Assembly: GCF_900105595.1 (NCBI RefSeq)
Contig: NZ_LT629784.1
Location: 62,001 to 126,000, forward strand
Length of the DNA stretch: 64,000 nt
Direction: 5' to 3'
Origin: Stappia sp. ES.058
GTDB lineage: Bacteria; Pseudomonadota; Alphaproteobacteria; Rhizobiales; Stappiaceae
Of this stretch, positions 1-9,146 are shown piece by piece. Under the pieces are notes generated by a model. That model ran no database searches and was not told the DNA's origin. It worked only from the letters and a program-made list of their open reading frames with translations. Position 1 is the stretch's first letter. Each line of letters starts with the position of its first letter. Position numbers and translations under genes: made by a program.

Positions 1-593
1 ACCTTGAGCGCCTTCAGGACATCGAGCAGCAGGAACAGCGCGACGATGATCGCCAGCATGCTTAGCAGCGACTGTGCGGTGGCGCTTGCCCAGTCGCTCC
101 AGTTTGCGGTGGCAACGCCCGTGGGCAACCAGTCCGGCATCACGACCTCCGACAGGGCGCCGGTCGTGCGGCACACCCAGGCGGCAAAGGCGGCATAGGC
201 GAAGCCGACCCCGAGCCGCAGCGCCGTGGTGGCGAGAAGGCTGGCACCGGCGCGGCGCACGATCGCCTGTTCGACCGGCAAGGCGTGGGCAAACAGCATC
301 AGCGAGGCCAAGATGCTGACCTGCGCGACGCTGAGCTGCATGTCGGATTGCAGCGAGACGAAGGCGCCGACCCCGCCATAAAGGCCGGTGAGAAGGGTGA
401 TTGCCCAGATCAGTCCGGCCTCGGCCGGCAGGTCGACCAGGCCCATTGCGGGCGCAATCGCGCGACCAAGTGCGTCGGTCAGGCCGTAGAGATCCCCAAG
501 GCGCACGAGCAGCATGACCGGCAGCATGATCTTCGCCAGCATGAAGAAGGTGCCAAGGCAGCGACGGGCGAGGGAGTGCAGGTAGGCAGGCAT
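1..593 (-). CDS. Nucleoside recognition (Gate) domain membrane protein, 3' end beyond the window
   Basis: Translating the minus strand from the ATG at 593 gives an open frame to the window edge with no stop. It starts MPAYLHSLARRCLGTFFMLA and is strongly hydrophobic, with about five membrane segments in the visible 197 residues. The Gly-rich stretch TGLYGGVGAFVSLQ and the overall pattern resemble the Gate / nucleoside-recognition family (SpmA/SpmB-like), whose members are transporters or membrane scaffolds of mostly unknown substrate. It is transcribed away from the AsnC-type regulator at 783, so the 190-base gap probably holds both promoters. The C-terminus is outside the window, so full length is unknown. 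Family assignment is by pattern recognition only. Confidence 0.7.
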   Translation of the reverse strand, partial: MPAYLHSLARRCLGTFFMLAKIMLPVMLLVRLGDLYGLTDALGRAIAPAMGLVDLPAEAGLIWAITLLTGLYGGVGAFVSLQSDMQLSVAQVSILASLMLFAHALPVEQAIVRRAGASLLATTALRLGVGFAYAAFAAWVCRTTGALSEVVMPDWLPTGVATANWSDWASATAQSLLSMLAIIVALFLLLDVLKALK

Positions 594-782
594 GAACCGG
601 GGGCCTTGTCTTGGAAGAGGCGGCGGCAACGGGGATTGCAACCGGCCGCCGCGATGCGCGTGACCGCGTAGCATGGGTGACCGTTGCAAGCTATACCGGG
701 TCATGCGCGCGCTGCCGGCGTTCTGCGCTACCCTGACGCGCGGATCTTGCGTTCTTTGACGCGAAAGGCAATTTTTGGGCAC

Positions 783-1268
783 ATGATTGAAACAGACCGT
801 ATCGACACACAGCTCTTGAGCGAGTTGCGACGCGATGCCGACATCGGCAATGCGCGGCTGGCCGAGCGTGTCGGCCTTTCCGCGTCTGCCTGCCTGCGCC
901 GTGTGAAGCGGCTGAAACAGGCCGGCCTCGTGCGCCAAGTCGTGGCGCTCGTCGACGCGCGCGCGTTCGGCAACGACCTTTCGGCGATCGTCACCGTATC
1001 CTTCCTGCGTCATGCGCCGGAGTATCGGGCGGCCTTCCACCGCAAGCTGCGCGAGGAGCCGGCCGTCTCGATGGCCTACAGCGTATCGGGGGACGTGAGT
1101 GCGGTGCTTCAGGTCGATGTCGCTGACATGGCTGCCTTCAACGCGCTGACCGGGCGCCTGTTCGATGACGATCCCAATGTCGCGGCCTTCACCACCCATT
1201 TCATCATGGGAACCGTGAAGCAGGAGCCGCTCGTTCCGGCGATGTCCAGGCCGCAGCCCGTATCCTGA
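783..1268 (+). CDS. Lrp/AsnC family transcriptional regulator
   Basis: This 161-residue protein has the Lrp/AsnC layout: an N-terminal helix-turn-helix (IDTQLLSELRRDADIGN...LAERVGLSASACLRRVKRL, about residues 4-45) and a C-terminal RAM ligand-binding ferredoxin fold with the usual YSVSGDVSAVLQVDVADM segment near residue 100. The open frame extends upstream, but ATG 783 gives the normal family length and begins right at the HTH. It is divergent from the membrane protein at 1-593, which makes that gene a plausible target (inference). The effector is probably an amino acid or similar small molecule; nothing in the sequence identifies it. A strong hairpin terminator follows at once. Confidence 0.88.
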   Translation: MIETDRIDTQLLSELRRDADIGNARLAERVGLSASACLRRVKRLKQAGLVRQVVALVDARAFGNDLSAIVTVSFLRHAPEYRAAFHRKLREEPAVSMAYSVSGDVSAVLQVDVADMAAFNALTGRLFDDDPNVAAFTTHFIMGTVKQEPLVPAMSRPQPVS

Positions 1269-1273
1269 CATGC

Positions 1274-1312
1274 GAAAACGGCCCGGGCACGGGGCCCGGG
1301 CCGTTTTCTTTT
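1274..1312. terminator. Bidirectional intrinsic terminator between AsnC regulator and MCP 1
   Basis: A perfect 15-base stem (1274-1288 pairing with 1294-1308) with a 5-base loop is flanked by an A run on the left and a T run on the right. It can therefore end the plus-strand regulator and the converging minus-strand chemoreceptor. It lies six bases past the regulator stop. Confidence 0.85.
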
Positions 1313-1337
1313 GGACCGCGTTGGCGGTGATGTATCG

Positions 1338-3773
1338 TCAGGCCGCCGCGACATCGTTCAGGAAGCGGTCGATCTGTCCGCGCAGGTCGCGGGTCTTGTC
1401 GCCGACGTCGCTGGAGGCGACCAGCACCATGTCCGCCGAGGCGTTGGTTTCAGCCACCGCGTTCGACAATTCGCCCATGTTGGCGGAGACCGATGTGGTG
1501 CCGGTGGCCGCATTCTGGACATTGCGCGAGATCTCGTTGGTCGCGGCACCTTGCTGTTCCACCGCAGCGGCAATGGCGGAGGTGTAATTGTCGACCTCCT
1601 GCATGGTTGCCGTGATGGCTTCGATCGCCTCCACAGCCTCCCTGGTCGACCCCTGGATCGCACCGATCTGGGCCCCGATCTCCTCGGTCGCCTTGGAGGT
1701 CTGGGTGGCCAGTTCCTTGACTTCCGCCGCCACGACGGCGAAGCCCTTGCCGGCCTCGCCGGCGCGCGCAGCCTCGATGGTGGCGTTCAGCGCCAGAAGA
1801 TTGGTCTGCTCGGCGATCGCCTGGATCAGCGTCACGACTTCGCCGATCTTGTTGGCGGCCTCGGCAAGACCCGCGACCTTTTCATTGGTGCGCCTTGTGC
1901 CTTCGGTGGCTTCACCGACGACCTGCGTCGTCTGGCCGACCTGACGCGAGATCTCCGCGATGGAGGCGGCAAGCTCTTCCGCCGCTGTCGCCACGCTTTC
2001 CACATTCTGCGTTGCGGTGCCGCTGGCGTGACTGGTGTCTTCGGCGCGCCCGGCACTTTCACCTGCGATTCGCGTCAGGTCGCGGGCCGTGGCTTCCATG
2101 CCCGAGGCCGTGTCGCCGACGGAGGTAAGAAGCTCCTGCACCTGGGTCCGGAAATCCGCGATCAGCGTGTCGACGCGCGTCTGGCGCTCGGTCGCGGCTT
2201 CCTGTTCGCGTTCCTGTTCCGCCCTCATGCGGGCGCGTTCGCGGGCATTGTCGCGGAACACCTCCAGAGTGCGGCTCATGGCGCCGATCTCGTCGCCACG
2301 CTCTGTTCCATTGATCTCCACATCGGTATCGCCCTCGGCCAACTGACCCATGATCGCGTTCAGGCGACGGGTCGGTCGGGTGATGGCGAGCGACAGGACG
2401 ACAGCGACCAGCACACCGAGGCCGGCAACGATTGCAAGAGTGACGGTGATGGTCCAGAAGCTCGCCGTGCCGGAGGCGGCTGCCTCCCGGGCCTGGCGGG
2501 CCGCGGCGCCCGAGACCTGCTCTTGCATCTCGTTTGCGACGACGCCAAGCTCGCTTGTCATCGCCTGAACCGATTCCATGCTTGCGAGCATGGAATCGAA
2601 GGCCGCGCGATAGGATGAGATCTCTGCCTGGATCTGCTCGACCAGTTTCGCGACTTCCGGAAACTTGGAGGCCGCGGAATTGATCATGCTTGCGACCCGC
2701 GACAGTTCGCCGAGTTCGCTCTGGACCTGGTCTGCCGTTGCCTGTCCGAGGCCCGAAATCAGTCCCAGCGTTGACGCCTTGACCTTGATCGACTGTTCGG
2801 CAAGCTCTCCGCCATAACCGGAGACCAGATCGACCTTGATCTGCTCGATGGAACTGGCCTGTGCGGTCTTTTGCACCTGTGCGGCGGCAATGCGTGCCGA
2901 GATCTGTACGTTGGACGTGAGCTTGGTGATGCTGGCGAGCGCATCCTTGATATCGCGGCGAAGCTGATGGACTTCGGAAAAGGAGCTTGTTTCCTTGAGT
3001 GTCGCAAGCGCCGTTTCCAGCCCGCCGGCTTCCGTCGCCAGTGTCTCGATAACGTCCTGGTCGATCCCGTCGACACTGGAATTCGTGAGGGCGCGAGCGT
3101 TCGATACGAGGATGGCCGCTTCGGAGAGCGTATCGTCCATCACGTTGCTCGCTGTCGACGTTGTCGACAGCAGGAAGAGATACTGAACCCGCAGCGCGGA
3201 TTCGCGCACGGAGGTTACCACCTGGCCGATTTCATCGACCTTGCGCCGGGTCGCGGACATGCGCACGGCCTCACGCTTGGCGTCGCGGCGCTCGCCCTGC
3301 ATCTCGGCATTGATCATGTTCGCCAGACTGCCCAGCTTTGTCACCGACGCGGTGAGCTCAGCGAGCAACTGCTTCTGGTTCTCGATCTCGTTGCCCACCG
3401 TTGCGAAGTCTGTCTCCAGTACCGAAACGGACTGCAGGGCAGCGTCGACCTCCCTGGCCGCATCGGGATGCTCGGCCACGGAAGTGCGCAAGCTTTGAAG
3501 CTTGCCATCCAGTGCGGCAACGAGTTCCATAGTCTTGGCCGCAGTCTTCGGGTCACGCGTCCGCAGAAAGGCCTCTCTCGAGGCCGACGCATCCTGAAGT
3601 CCGTCCATTACCTCCGCGGCAACCTCGGACGTCTTCATCTGGTCGGTCAGGCTTCCGATCGTAAGCGCGCCGACGCCACCGACTATGGCCGTGAGCAGCA
3701 AAACAACCGCGAAGCCGCCGCCGATCTTGGCAGCAAATCCAAGGTTTCCAATAATTCCGAGTAGCCGGGGCAT
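1338..3773 (-). CDS. Methyl-accepting chemotaxis protein 1 (long helical sensor)
   Basis: An inner-membrane chemoreceptor of 811 residues that would signal through CheA/CheW. A first membrane segment lies near residues 15-37, followed by an unusually long, helical periplasmic region of about 390 residues without Cache motifs (perhaps an HBM-type double helical bundle). A second membrane segment (TITVTLAIVAGLGVLVAVVL) follows near residue 430. Then come a HAMP domain (ITRPTRRLNAIMGQLAEGD) and the MCP signalling hairpin with the conserved tip [19 protein letters not shown]. The ATG at 3773 is preferred over 3779 because GGAGG sits six bases upstream of it. The protein ends in FLNDVAAA, as MCP 2 does. 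No receptor-tail pentapeptide for CheR/CheB tethering is visible. The ligand is unknown. Confidence 0.93.
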   Translation of the reverse strand: MPRLLGIIGNLGFAAKIGGGFAVVLLLTAIVGGVGALTIGSLTDQMKTSEVAAEVMDGLQDASASREAFLRTRDPKTAAKTMELVAALDGKLQSLRTSVAEHPDAAREVDAALQSVSVLETDFATVGNEIENQKQLLAELTASVTKLGSLANMINAEMQGERRDAKREAVRMSATRRKVDEIGQVVTSVRESALRVQYLFLLSTTSTASNVMDDTLSEAAILVSNARALTNSSVDGIDQDVIETLATEAGGLETALATLKETSSFSEVHQLRRDIKDALASITKLTSNVQISARIAAAQVQKTAQASSIEQIKVDLVSGYGGELAEQSIKVKASTLGLISGLGQATADQVQSELGELSRVASMINSAASKFPEVAKLVEQIQAEISSYRAAFDSMLASMESVQAMTSELGVVANEMQEQVSGAAARQAREAAASGTASFWTITVTLAIVAGLGVLVAVVLSLAITRPTRRLNAIMGQLAEGDTDVEINGTERGDEIGAMSRTLEVFRDNARERARMRAEQEREQEAATERQTRVDTLIADFRTQVQELLTSVGDTASGMEATARDLTRIAGESAGRAEDTSHASGTATQNVESVATAAEELAASIAEISRQVGQTTQVVGEATEGTRRTNEKVAGLAEAANKIGEVVTLIQAIAEQTNLLALNATIEAARAGEAGKGFAVVAAEVKELATQTSKATEEIGAQIGAIQGSTREAVEAIEAITATMQEVDNYTSAIAAAVEQQGAATNEISRNVQNAATGTTSVSANMGELSNAVAETNASADMVLVASSDVGDKTRDLRGQIDRFLNDVAAA

Positions 3774-3935
3774 CCCCATCCTCCAACATCAGTGCATTGG
3801 AGGCACCCTAGCCGGCTGTATGTGAATCTTAGGTAAAGCGACGGGTGGTTTTGACTATTGGCAACTTTGACGATTCTCGCATTCGGGAGTATTTTTTTGC
3901 AAAAATGTCAGTGCCGCGACGGCAGCTCAAACCAA

Positions 3936-3961
3936 AACGGCGGGACCCGTGTCCCGCCGTT
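3936..3961 (-). terminator. Intrinsic terminator after MCP 2
   Basis: An 11-base perfect stem (3936-3946 with 3951-3961) around the loop CCGT is followed on the minus strand by TTTTGGT. It sits 35 bases beyond the MCP 2 stop and separates that gene from the MCP 1 promoter region. Confidence 0.75.
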
Positions 3962-3995
3962 GCTGTCTGGTCTGTCGCTGTTGTGCGGGCCGTCG

Positions 3996-5711
3996 TCAGG
4001 CAGCGGCCACGTCGTTGAGGAAGCGGTCGATCTCCTCGCGCAGCGCATCGGTGTTCTGCGACATGGCGCCGGAGGCGGAGAGCACATTGTCGGCGGCGGC
4101 GCTGGTGCTTTCCACCGTCGTCGCCAGTTGCGCCATGTTGCTCGTCACCGCGCCCGTTCCCTGTGCGGCCTGCTGCACCGAGCGCGAGATGTCGCTGGTC
4201 GCCGCCCCCTGCTGCTCCACCGCGCTGGCGATGGAGGAGGTGTAGCCGTTCACTTCCTGCATGATCTGGGCGATCTCGCCGATGGCCGAGACGGCCTCGC
4301 CGGTCGAGCCCTGGATCGCGCCGATCTGCGCGCTGATCTCCTCGGTCGCCTTGGAGGTCTGCGTCGCCAGTTCCTTCACCTCGGCCGCCACGACCGCAAA
4401 GCCCTTGCCGGCCTCGCCGGCGCGCGCCGCCTCGATGGTGGCGTTCAGCGCCAAGAGGTTGGTCTGTTCGGCGATGTCGGTGATCAGCTTGACCACCTCG
4501 CCGATCTTGCTGGCGGCCTGGGCGAGCCCCGCGATCTTCTCGTTGGTCGCATGCGTCCCCTCCGTCGCCTGGGAGACGACCTGGGTGGTCTGGCCGACCT
4601 GGCGCGAGATCTCGGCGATGGAGGCGGAAAGTTCCTCCGCCGCACTCGCCACCGTCTGCACGCTGTCGGTCGCCGCCGAGCTTGCATCGGCCGTTTCACC
4701 CGCCCGCGCCGCGCTGTCCTGCGCCGAGGCGCTCAGTTCGCGCGCCGTCTGGTCCAGACCCTGCGCCGTCTCCCCCACCGCGCCGATCAGATGCTGAACC
4801 GTGCCCCGGAAACCCGAAATCAGCTCGTCGGTCCGCGCCTGGCGGGCCCGGGTCCGGTTTTGCGAAGCGTCGCGTTCCGAAGTCAGATCCTCCCGCTCGA
4901 TCGCGCGTTGCTTGAAAACGGCGACGGCCTTGGCAAGCGCTCCGATTTCGTCGCTGCGCCCGGTGAAGGGGATCTCCGCGTCGAGATTGCCGTCGGCGAG
5001 ATCGCGGGCGACGGCCGCGATCTGCGGGATCGGGCGCAGCAGGCGGCGTGCCAGAAGCGCCATGCCGGCGACCGCCACCAGAAGGATCGGAACAAAGGCG
5101 ATCAGAAGCTTGACGGTGACAGTGTCCATCAAGGCGGTGATCTGGGCCTTGCGCACACCGGCGTAGAGAATGCCGGTGATGTCGCCGGCGGGAGAATAGA
5201 TCGGCGCATAGATGGTGAAATAGGGCGTTCCCAGGATCACGGCCTCGCCGCGGAAGGTCTCGCCCTTGGTGACGACCGGGTAGACGGCGCCGGTCTGGCC
5301 AAGCTTCGTGCCGACGGCTCGCGAGCCGTCCGGCTTGATGATGTTGGTGGTCTTGCGCCAGAAATCCCGTGTCTCGGGATCCCACTTGAAGACGGTGGCG
5401 GTCTCGCCGGTCATTCGTCCGATCTTGTCGATCATGCCGTGATCGGTGATCTCGTCGGGAATGTTCTCCATCACCACGCGTGACACGTTTCCGTCCTGTG
5501 CCCAGGTGACCTCGGTGCCCGGCATGTCGCGTTCGACCTCGGTTGCCGCGACCCGCAGGCTGGTGTTCTGCCGGGAAACGGCTTCCTCCTGAATGCGATC
5601 GGAAAGAACGAAGTTCATCACCGCCCCGACTGTTCCAAGTGCGAGAATGATCATGACCGCAGCTGCAAGAGAGACGATGGAAACCAGATTGAGACGTGAA
5701 AGCAAGGCCAT
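3996..5711 (-). CDS. Methyl-accepting chemotaxis protein 2 (Cache_3-Cache_2 sensor)
   Basis: A 571-residue chemoreceptor. After the N-terminal membrane segment (residues about 10-33), the periplasmic part carries typical Cache_3/Cache_2 features: [20 protein letters not shown], then [20 protein letters not shown] and [17 protein letters not shown] (about residues 100-190). Small organic acids are common ligands of such domains, but the ligand here cannot be read from sequence. A second membrane helix ([20 protein letters not shown]) leads into HAMP and the methyl-accepting signalling domain with the tip [19 protein letters not shown]. The signalling half is close to that of MCP 1 and MCP 3 while the sensor halves are unrelated. 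The ATG at 5711 has AGGGG upstream. Confidence 0.93.
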   Translation of the reverse strand: MALLSRLNLVSIVSLAAAVMIILALGTVGAVMNFVLSDRIQEEAVSRQNTSLRVAATEVERDMPGTEVTWAQDGNVSRVVMENIPDEITDHGMIDKIGRMTGETATVFKWDPETRDFWRKTTNIIKPDGSRAVGTKLGQTGAVYPVVTKGETFRGEAVILGTPYFTIYAPIYSPAGDITGILYAGVRKAQITALMDTVTVKLLIAFVPILLVAVAGMALLARRLLRPIPQIAAVARDLADGNLDAEIPFTGRSDEIGALAKAVAVFKQRAIEREDLTSERDASQNRTRARQARTDELISGFRGTVQHLIGAVGETAQGLDQTARELSASAQDSAARAGETADASSAATDSVQTVASAAEELSASIAEISRQVGQTTQVVSQATEGTHATNEKIAGLAQAASKIGEVVKLITDIAEQTNLLALNATIEAARAGEAGKGFAVVAAEVKELATQTSKATEEISAQIGAIQGSTGEAVSAIGEIAQIMQEVNGYTSSIASAVEQQGAATSDISRSVQQAAQGTGAVTSNMAQLATTVESTSAAADNVLSASGAMSQNTDALREEIDRFLNDVAAA

Positions 5712-5775
5712 GGCGGCAGTCCCCTAAAGATCTAGCGATTTCGTTTCCTGTTCGGAAAGCAAATGCTATCTACAA

Positions 5776-5970
5776 TAGGTAAACTCCCTCTTATACATCT
5801 TACCTAGTGGAGCGAATTTGACATTTGTGTCCCGTTTGCAGCGAGGCTCCTGATCAAATGTCAGATTCAAAAGCTCCACTAAAATCATATATTTACCTAG
5901 TGGTTTTCTTGATTCCGACATTTGCTGCGGCGGTGCTGCAAGGGGAGGTAAATGTCGGAATCGAACCACT
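5776..5970. repeat. Cluster of related palindromes upstream of MCP 2
   Basis: Three inverted repeats lie next to each other in the 325-base gap between MCP 3 and MCP 2. TAGGTAA at 5776-5782 pairs with 5800-5806. The arm at 5806-5827 pairs with 5855-5880 with a four-base offset. The arm at 5899-5923 pairs with 5950-5970 with a four-base bulge. The four long arms resemble each other (AGTGG, then GAATTTGACATTTG or GATTCCGACATTT), and ACCTAGTGG occurs directly repeated at 5802 and 5895. The arrangement looks like a REP/REPIN-type intergenic palindrome pair, but no other copy was seen in the window. The MCP 2 promoter must lie in or next to it. Confidence 0.6.
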
Positions 5971-5980
5971 GGCGGCACAA

Positions 5981-6010
5981 AAAAGCGCGCCCCGATCGGG
6001 GCGCGCTTTT
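5981..6010 (-). terminator. Intrinsic terminator after MCP 3
   Basis: A 30-base perfect palindrome (centre GATC) with A and T runs at its ends begins 27 bases past the MCP 3 stop on the minus strand. The symmetric A/T flanks mean it could act in both directions. Confidence 0.8.
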
Positions 6011-6036
6011 CATGACATGACAGGATGTTTCGTGGG

Positions 6037-7713
6037 TCAGGCCGCCGCGACCTTGTCGAGAAACGCCTCGAACTCGCTCTTCAGCCGGTTCGATGTGTGG
6101 GTGACCTTTCGCGAGGCCTCCAGGACATCGTTGGCGCTTTCTGTCGACTGCCGTGCAGTCGACAGGAGCCCGTCAAGGTCGACGGCAACGGCACGCGTGC
6201 CTTCCGCCGCATGCTGCACGTTGCGCGAGATCTCTCCCGTTGCCGAGCCCTGTTGCTCGACCGCTGCGGCGATGGCGGCCGTATAGCCGTTCACGTCCTC
6301 CATAGTGCGTGCGATAATGCCGATCACGTCGACGGCTTCGCCGGTCGACCCCTGGATCGCACCGATCTGGGCCCCGATCTCCTCGGTCGCCTTGGAGGTC
6401 TGGGTGGCCAGTTCCTTGACCTCTGCGGCCACGACCGCGAACCCCTTGCCGGCCTCGCCGGCGCGCGCCGCCTCGATGGTGGCGTTCAGCGCCAGAAGAT
6501 TGGTCTGCTCGGCGATCGCCTGGATGAGCGTCACGACTTCGCCGATCTTGTTTGCCGCATTGGCGAGACCCGCCACCTTGGCATTGGCATCCTGTGCATT
6601 CACGGTGGCGTCGGTGACGACCTGGGTGGTCTGTCCCACCTGACGCGAGATCTCGGAAATCGAGGCTGCGAGCTCTTCCGCCGCGCTTGCCACTGACTGG
6701 ACGTTTTCGGAGGCGTTTTGCGATGTGTTGGAGGCGCTCGTGGTGCGTTCGGCGCTTGCTGCCGCGGATTGCGAGAGCATTTCGGCGGAGCTGCCGAACG
6801 TCGCGTTTGTCTGCTCCGCTTCGTTGAGAAGATCCGCGATCACGACGCGGAAGTCGCCGATCATGTCATCGATGCGCTTCTGACGCTCGATTTCGGTCGC
6901 CTGGGTGCGCGACTGGTTCGCGCTCAGTTCCTCGCGCTCGATGGCGGCCTCGCGGAAAGCTTCCAGCGCCTGGGCCATGTCGCCGATCTCGTCGCCACGC
7001 TCGACGCCGGGAACCTCGCTCTCGGTGTTGCCGTCGCGCAGGGACCGCATCCGGGCTCCAAGAGCATTGATCGGTTTCGTGATGGAGCGCACCAGCAGCA
7101 TGCAGATGCCGCCGCACAGGGCGAGAATGACCAACACGATTCCCGACAGGCGCAGAAGCTCGGAATAGAAGATGGCGTCCAGGTCGTCGACATAGACGCC
7201 CGTCCCGATCACCCAGCCCCAGGGTTCGAATCCCTGGATGTAGGAATACTTGAGAACCGGCTCTTCCGATCCCGGCTTCGGCCAGTAATATTCGACCAGA
7301 CCGGATCCTTCGGTCTTGGCAAGCTTGACGAATTCCGCAAAGAACTGCGTGCCGTTCTTGTCCTTGAGGGTTTCGAGGTTCTTGCCGACCAATTGGGGCG
7401 CGAACGGATGCATCAGCATGATGTGCTGCATGTCGTTGACCCAGAAATACTCTTCGCCGCCATAGCGCAGCGCCCGCAGCATCTCAGCAGCGTCCAGCTT
7501 GGCCTGTTCCTCGGTCTTGTCGCCGGACTGGGCAAGGGCGTATTCGCGGGCGACCATCGAGGTGGCGGCTTGCACGATATGGGTGAGTTCGGCCTTGCGG
7601 TCTTCCACGAGACGGGTGTGGTAGCCCGACACCTGGATAGCGAGAAGCGCGGCGACGCCTAAAGTGAAGAGCAGAACAAGTGCACCGAGCCGGTGTCCGA
7701 TTTTCAAGTTCAT
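6037..7713 (-). CDS. Methyl-accepting chemotaxis protein 3 (single Cache sensor)
   Basis: A 558-residue chemoreceptor. The start at 7713 (MNLKIGHRLGALVLLF) is chosen over an upstream in-frame start because AGGAAG precedes it and it places the membrane segment correctly at residues 10-30. The periplasmic region has sCache_2 signatures: GEEYFWVNDMQHIMLMHP, GSGLVEYYWPKPG and YIQGFEPWGWVIGTGVYVDD (residues about 80-185). A second membrane helix, HAMP and the MCP signalling domain (tip [19 protein letters not shown]) follow. sCache_2 receptors often sense carboxylates, but that is only family knowledge. It is the first of three consecutive minus-strand receptors, each with its own terminator, so they are probably separate units. 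Confidence 0.93.
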   Translation of the reverse strand: MNLKIGHRLGALVLLFTLGVAALLAIQVSGYHTRLVEDRKAELTHIVQAATSMVAREYALAQSGDKTEEQAKLDAAEMLRALRYGGEEYFWVNDMQHIMLMHPFAPQLVGKNLETLKDKNGTQFFAEFVKLAKTEGSGLVEYYWPKPGSEEPVLKYSYIQGFEPWGWVIGTGVYVDDLDAIFYSELLRLSGIVLVILALCGGICMLLVRSITKPINALGARMRSLRDGNTESEVPGVERGDEIGDMAQALEAFREAAIEREELSANQSRTQATEIERQKRIDDMIGDFRVVIADLLNEAEQTNATFGSSAEMLSQSAAASAERTTSASNTSQNASENVQSVASAAEELAASISEISRQVGQTTQVVTDATVNAQDANAKVAGLANAANKIGEVVTLIQAIAEQTNLLALNATIEAARAGEAGKGFAVVAAEVKELATQTSKATEEIGAQIGAIQGSTGEAVDVIGIIARTMEDVNGYTAAIAAAVEQQGSATGEISRNVQHAAEGTRAVAVDLDGLLSTARQSTESANDVLEASRKVTHTSNRLKSEFEAFLDKVAAA

Positions 7714-8034
7714 GGGGACTTCCTGAAGCTTGCTGGGCCGGGCGGCGACAACAGGACGCCATTCCCGTGAAACAGGGGCTGACCGTTGCACCCCCGTGCC
7801 GCGGTCGTCTGAGCTCAGGAGGACACTCAAACCTGTAATTATTTCCTAAATTTGGGCAAGACGGGTGGGAATTGCCTTCAATAATCGTGCTTATGCAATC
7901 AATAGGGTGTTCTTGACTGCCTGATAAACGCACAGGTTTCAAAATCCGCGCGTCCGGCGTCTTTTCCGGCCGCATCGAATTCCCGCTGCATTTTGCGAAA
8001 CATTGGGGCCGCCACCGCGTCGCAACCGGAGCGC
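7714..8034. other. Intergenic region upstream of MCP 3
   Basis: These 321 bases between the SDR gene and MCP 3 contain no credible gene. The segment around 7840-7915 is AT-rich and should hold the MCP 3 promoter on the minus strand, but no convincing -35/-10 pair with a normal spacer could be chosen. No clear terminator for the SDR gene was seen. Confidence 0.4.
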
Positions 8035-8784
8035 TCAAACGTGCTGGCCGCCATTCACATGCACTTCCGCTCCCGTGACATAGGATGACTGGCTGGAGCA
8101 GAGAAAGAAGATCGTCTCGGCGACTTCTTGCGGCAGGCCGAGCCGGCGCAGGGCAATGTCGCCGATCATGTCCTCGGTTCCCGGCGACAGGATCGCGGTA
8201 TCGATCTCGCCCGGCGAGATGGCATTGACCCGGATGCCGTGCGGCCCGAAGTCGGCCGCCATTTCGCGTGTCAGGCTGGCGAGCGCGGCCTTGGACGTTG
8301 CATAGGCCGTGCCGGCGAAGGGATGGACGCGGATACCGGCGATGGAGGTTACGTTGACGACAGCGCCCTTCGCGGCCGACAGCTCCTTGAAGAGCCCTCG
8401 CGCCAGCAGGATCGGGGCGAAGAAATTCACCTGGAACACCGTGCGCCAGGCGTGCATCGGGGTCGAGAGAGAATTCATCCGGCTGCCATCGGGTTCCTTG
8501 GGGCTGGTCCCGGCGTTGTTGACCAGAGCATGCAACCGCGACCCGCCGTCGACCAGTCGTTTCTGGATTTCCGCCACCGCCACACCCAGGTTTTCAGGGT
8601 CGGACAGATCGACCTGGATGTGATCTTCCGGGCCCGACGGCCACGGACACTTGTCGGAAAACGCATGCCGGGAACAGGTGATGACACGCCAGCCCTCGGC
8701 GGAGAAGCGCTTCACCGTGGCGTGACCGATCCCCCGGCTCGCGCCGGTGAGGACGAGCGTCTTGCGGTCGGTTGGCGAAGTCAT
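8035..8784 (-). CDS. SDR family NAD(P)-dependent oxidoreductase
   Basis: A 249-residue classical short-chain dehydrogenase/reductase. The cofactor loop TGASRGIG is at residues 14-21, the NNAG motif is near residue 89, and the catalytic YATSK is near residue 160 with a Ser in NVTSIAG upstream. The C-terminal VTGAEVHVNGGQ is typical of FabG-like members. The substrate cannot be told; motif spacing fits a 3-ketoacyl, sugar or alcohol oxidoreductase. It is divergent from bfd with about 130 bases between them and has no operon partner. ATG 8784 gives the normal N-terminus. Confidence 0.88.
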   Translation of the reverse strand: MTSPTDRKTLVLTGASRGIGHATVKRFSAEGWRVITCSRHAFSDKCPWPSGPEDHIQVDLSDPENLGVAVAEIQKRLVDGGSRLHALVNNAGTSPKEPDGSRMNSLSTPMHAWRTVFQVNFFAPILLARGLFKELSAAKGAVVNVTSIAGIRVHPFAGTAYATSKAALASLTREMAADFGPHGIRVNAISPGEIDTAILSPGTEDMIGDIALRRLGLPQEVAETIFFLCSSQSSYVTGAEVHVNGGQHV

Positions 8785-8912
8785 GGCGGGAGCCTTTCAG
8801 GTTCGGCGGTACGGGTGGCATTTGCATCCCGCGTCCACCTTCCATATGTAGGCTGGGACGGTGCGCTTGACGAGGGAAAACCGGCCCAAGCCTTAGACGG
8901 ACGGAAACCGGC

Positions 8913-9146
8913 GTGATTGTGTGTTCCTGCAATGTATTGACCGACAAGGAGTTGCGTCGCGCCGCGCGCGAGCTCCAAAGTGGTCCCAATGGTGTGATAG
9001 CCACGCCCGGCGCCGTGTTTCGCGCGCTTGGCAAACGCCCGCGCTGTGGCGGTTGCTTCAGTTCGATCATACCCATCATCCATGAGGAAGCGCCGGAGGA
9101 CCGCATGGTTCCGGGCGCGAAGAGGGAGAGCTCCGATGAAGGGTGA
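8913..9146 (+). CDS. bfd: Bacterioferritin-associated ferredoxin (2Fe-2S)
   Basis: A 77-residue protein that starts with GTG as [14 protein letters not shown]. It has the Bfd cysteine pattern: CxC near residue 4 (CSC) and CGGC near residue 46, which bind a [2Fe-2S] cluster. Bfd docks on bacterioferritin and passes electrons to release stored iron. The bfr start lies 11 bases inside the end of this gene, so the two are translationally coupled, which supports the assignment. The tail after the cluster is a little longer than in E. coli Bfd. No Fur or Irr box could be recognised upstream. Confidence 0.88.
   Translation: MIVCSCNVLTDKELRRAARELQSGPNGVIATPGAVFRALGKRPRCGGCFSSIIPIIHEEAPEDRMVPGAKRESSDEG

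Noticed and set aside
5944..5970. tRNA T-arm-like GGTTCGATTCC on the minus strand
   Set aside because: The flanking five-base stem does not pair, and no D-arm, anticodon arm or acceptor stem can be built around it; it is one arm of the palindrome set.
8785..8912. Fur or Irr/ICE box upstream of bfd
   Set aside because: No 19-base Fur-like palindrome or TTTAGAA-type ICE motif could be made out; only a weak CTTAGAC-like fragment is present.
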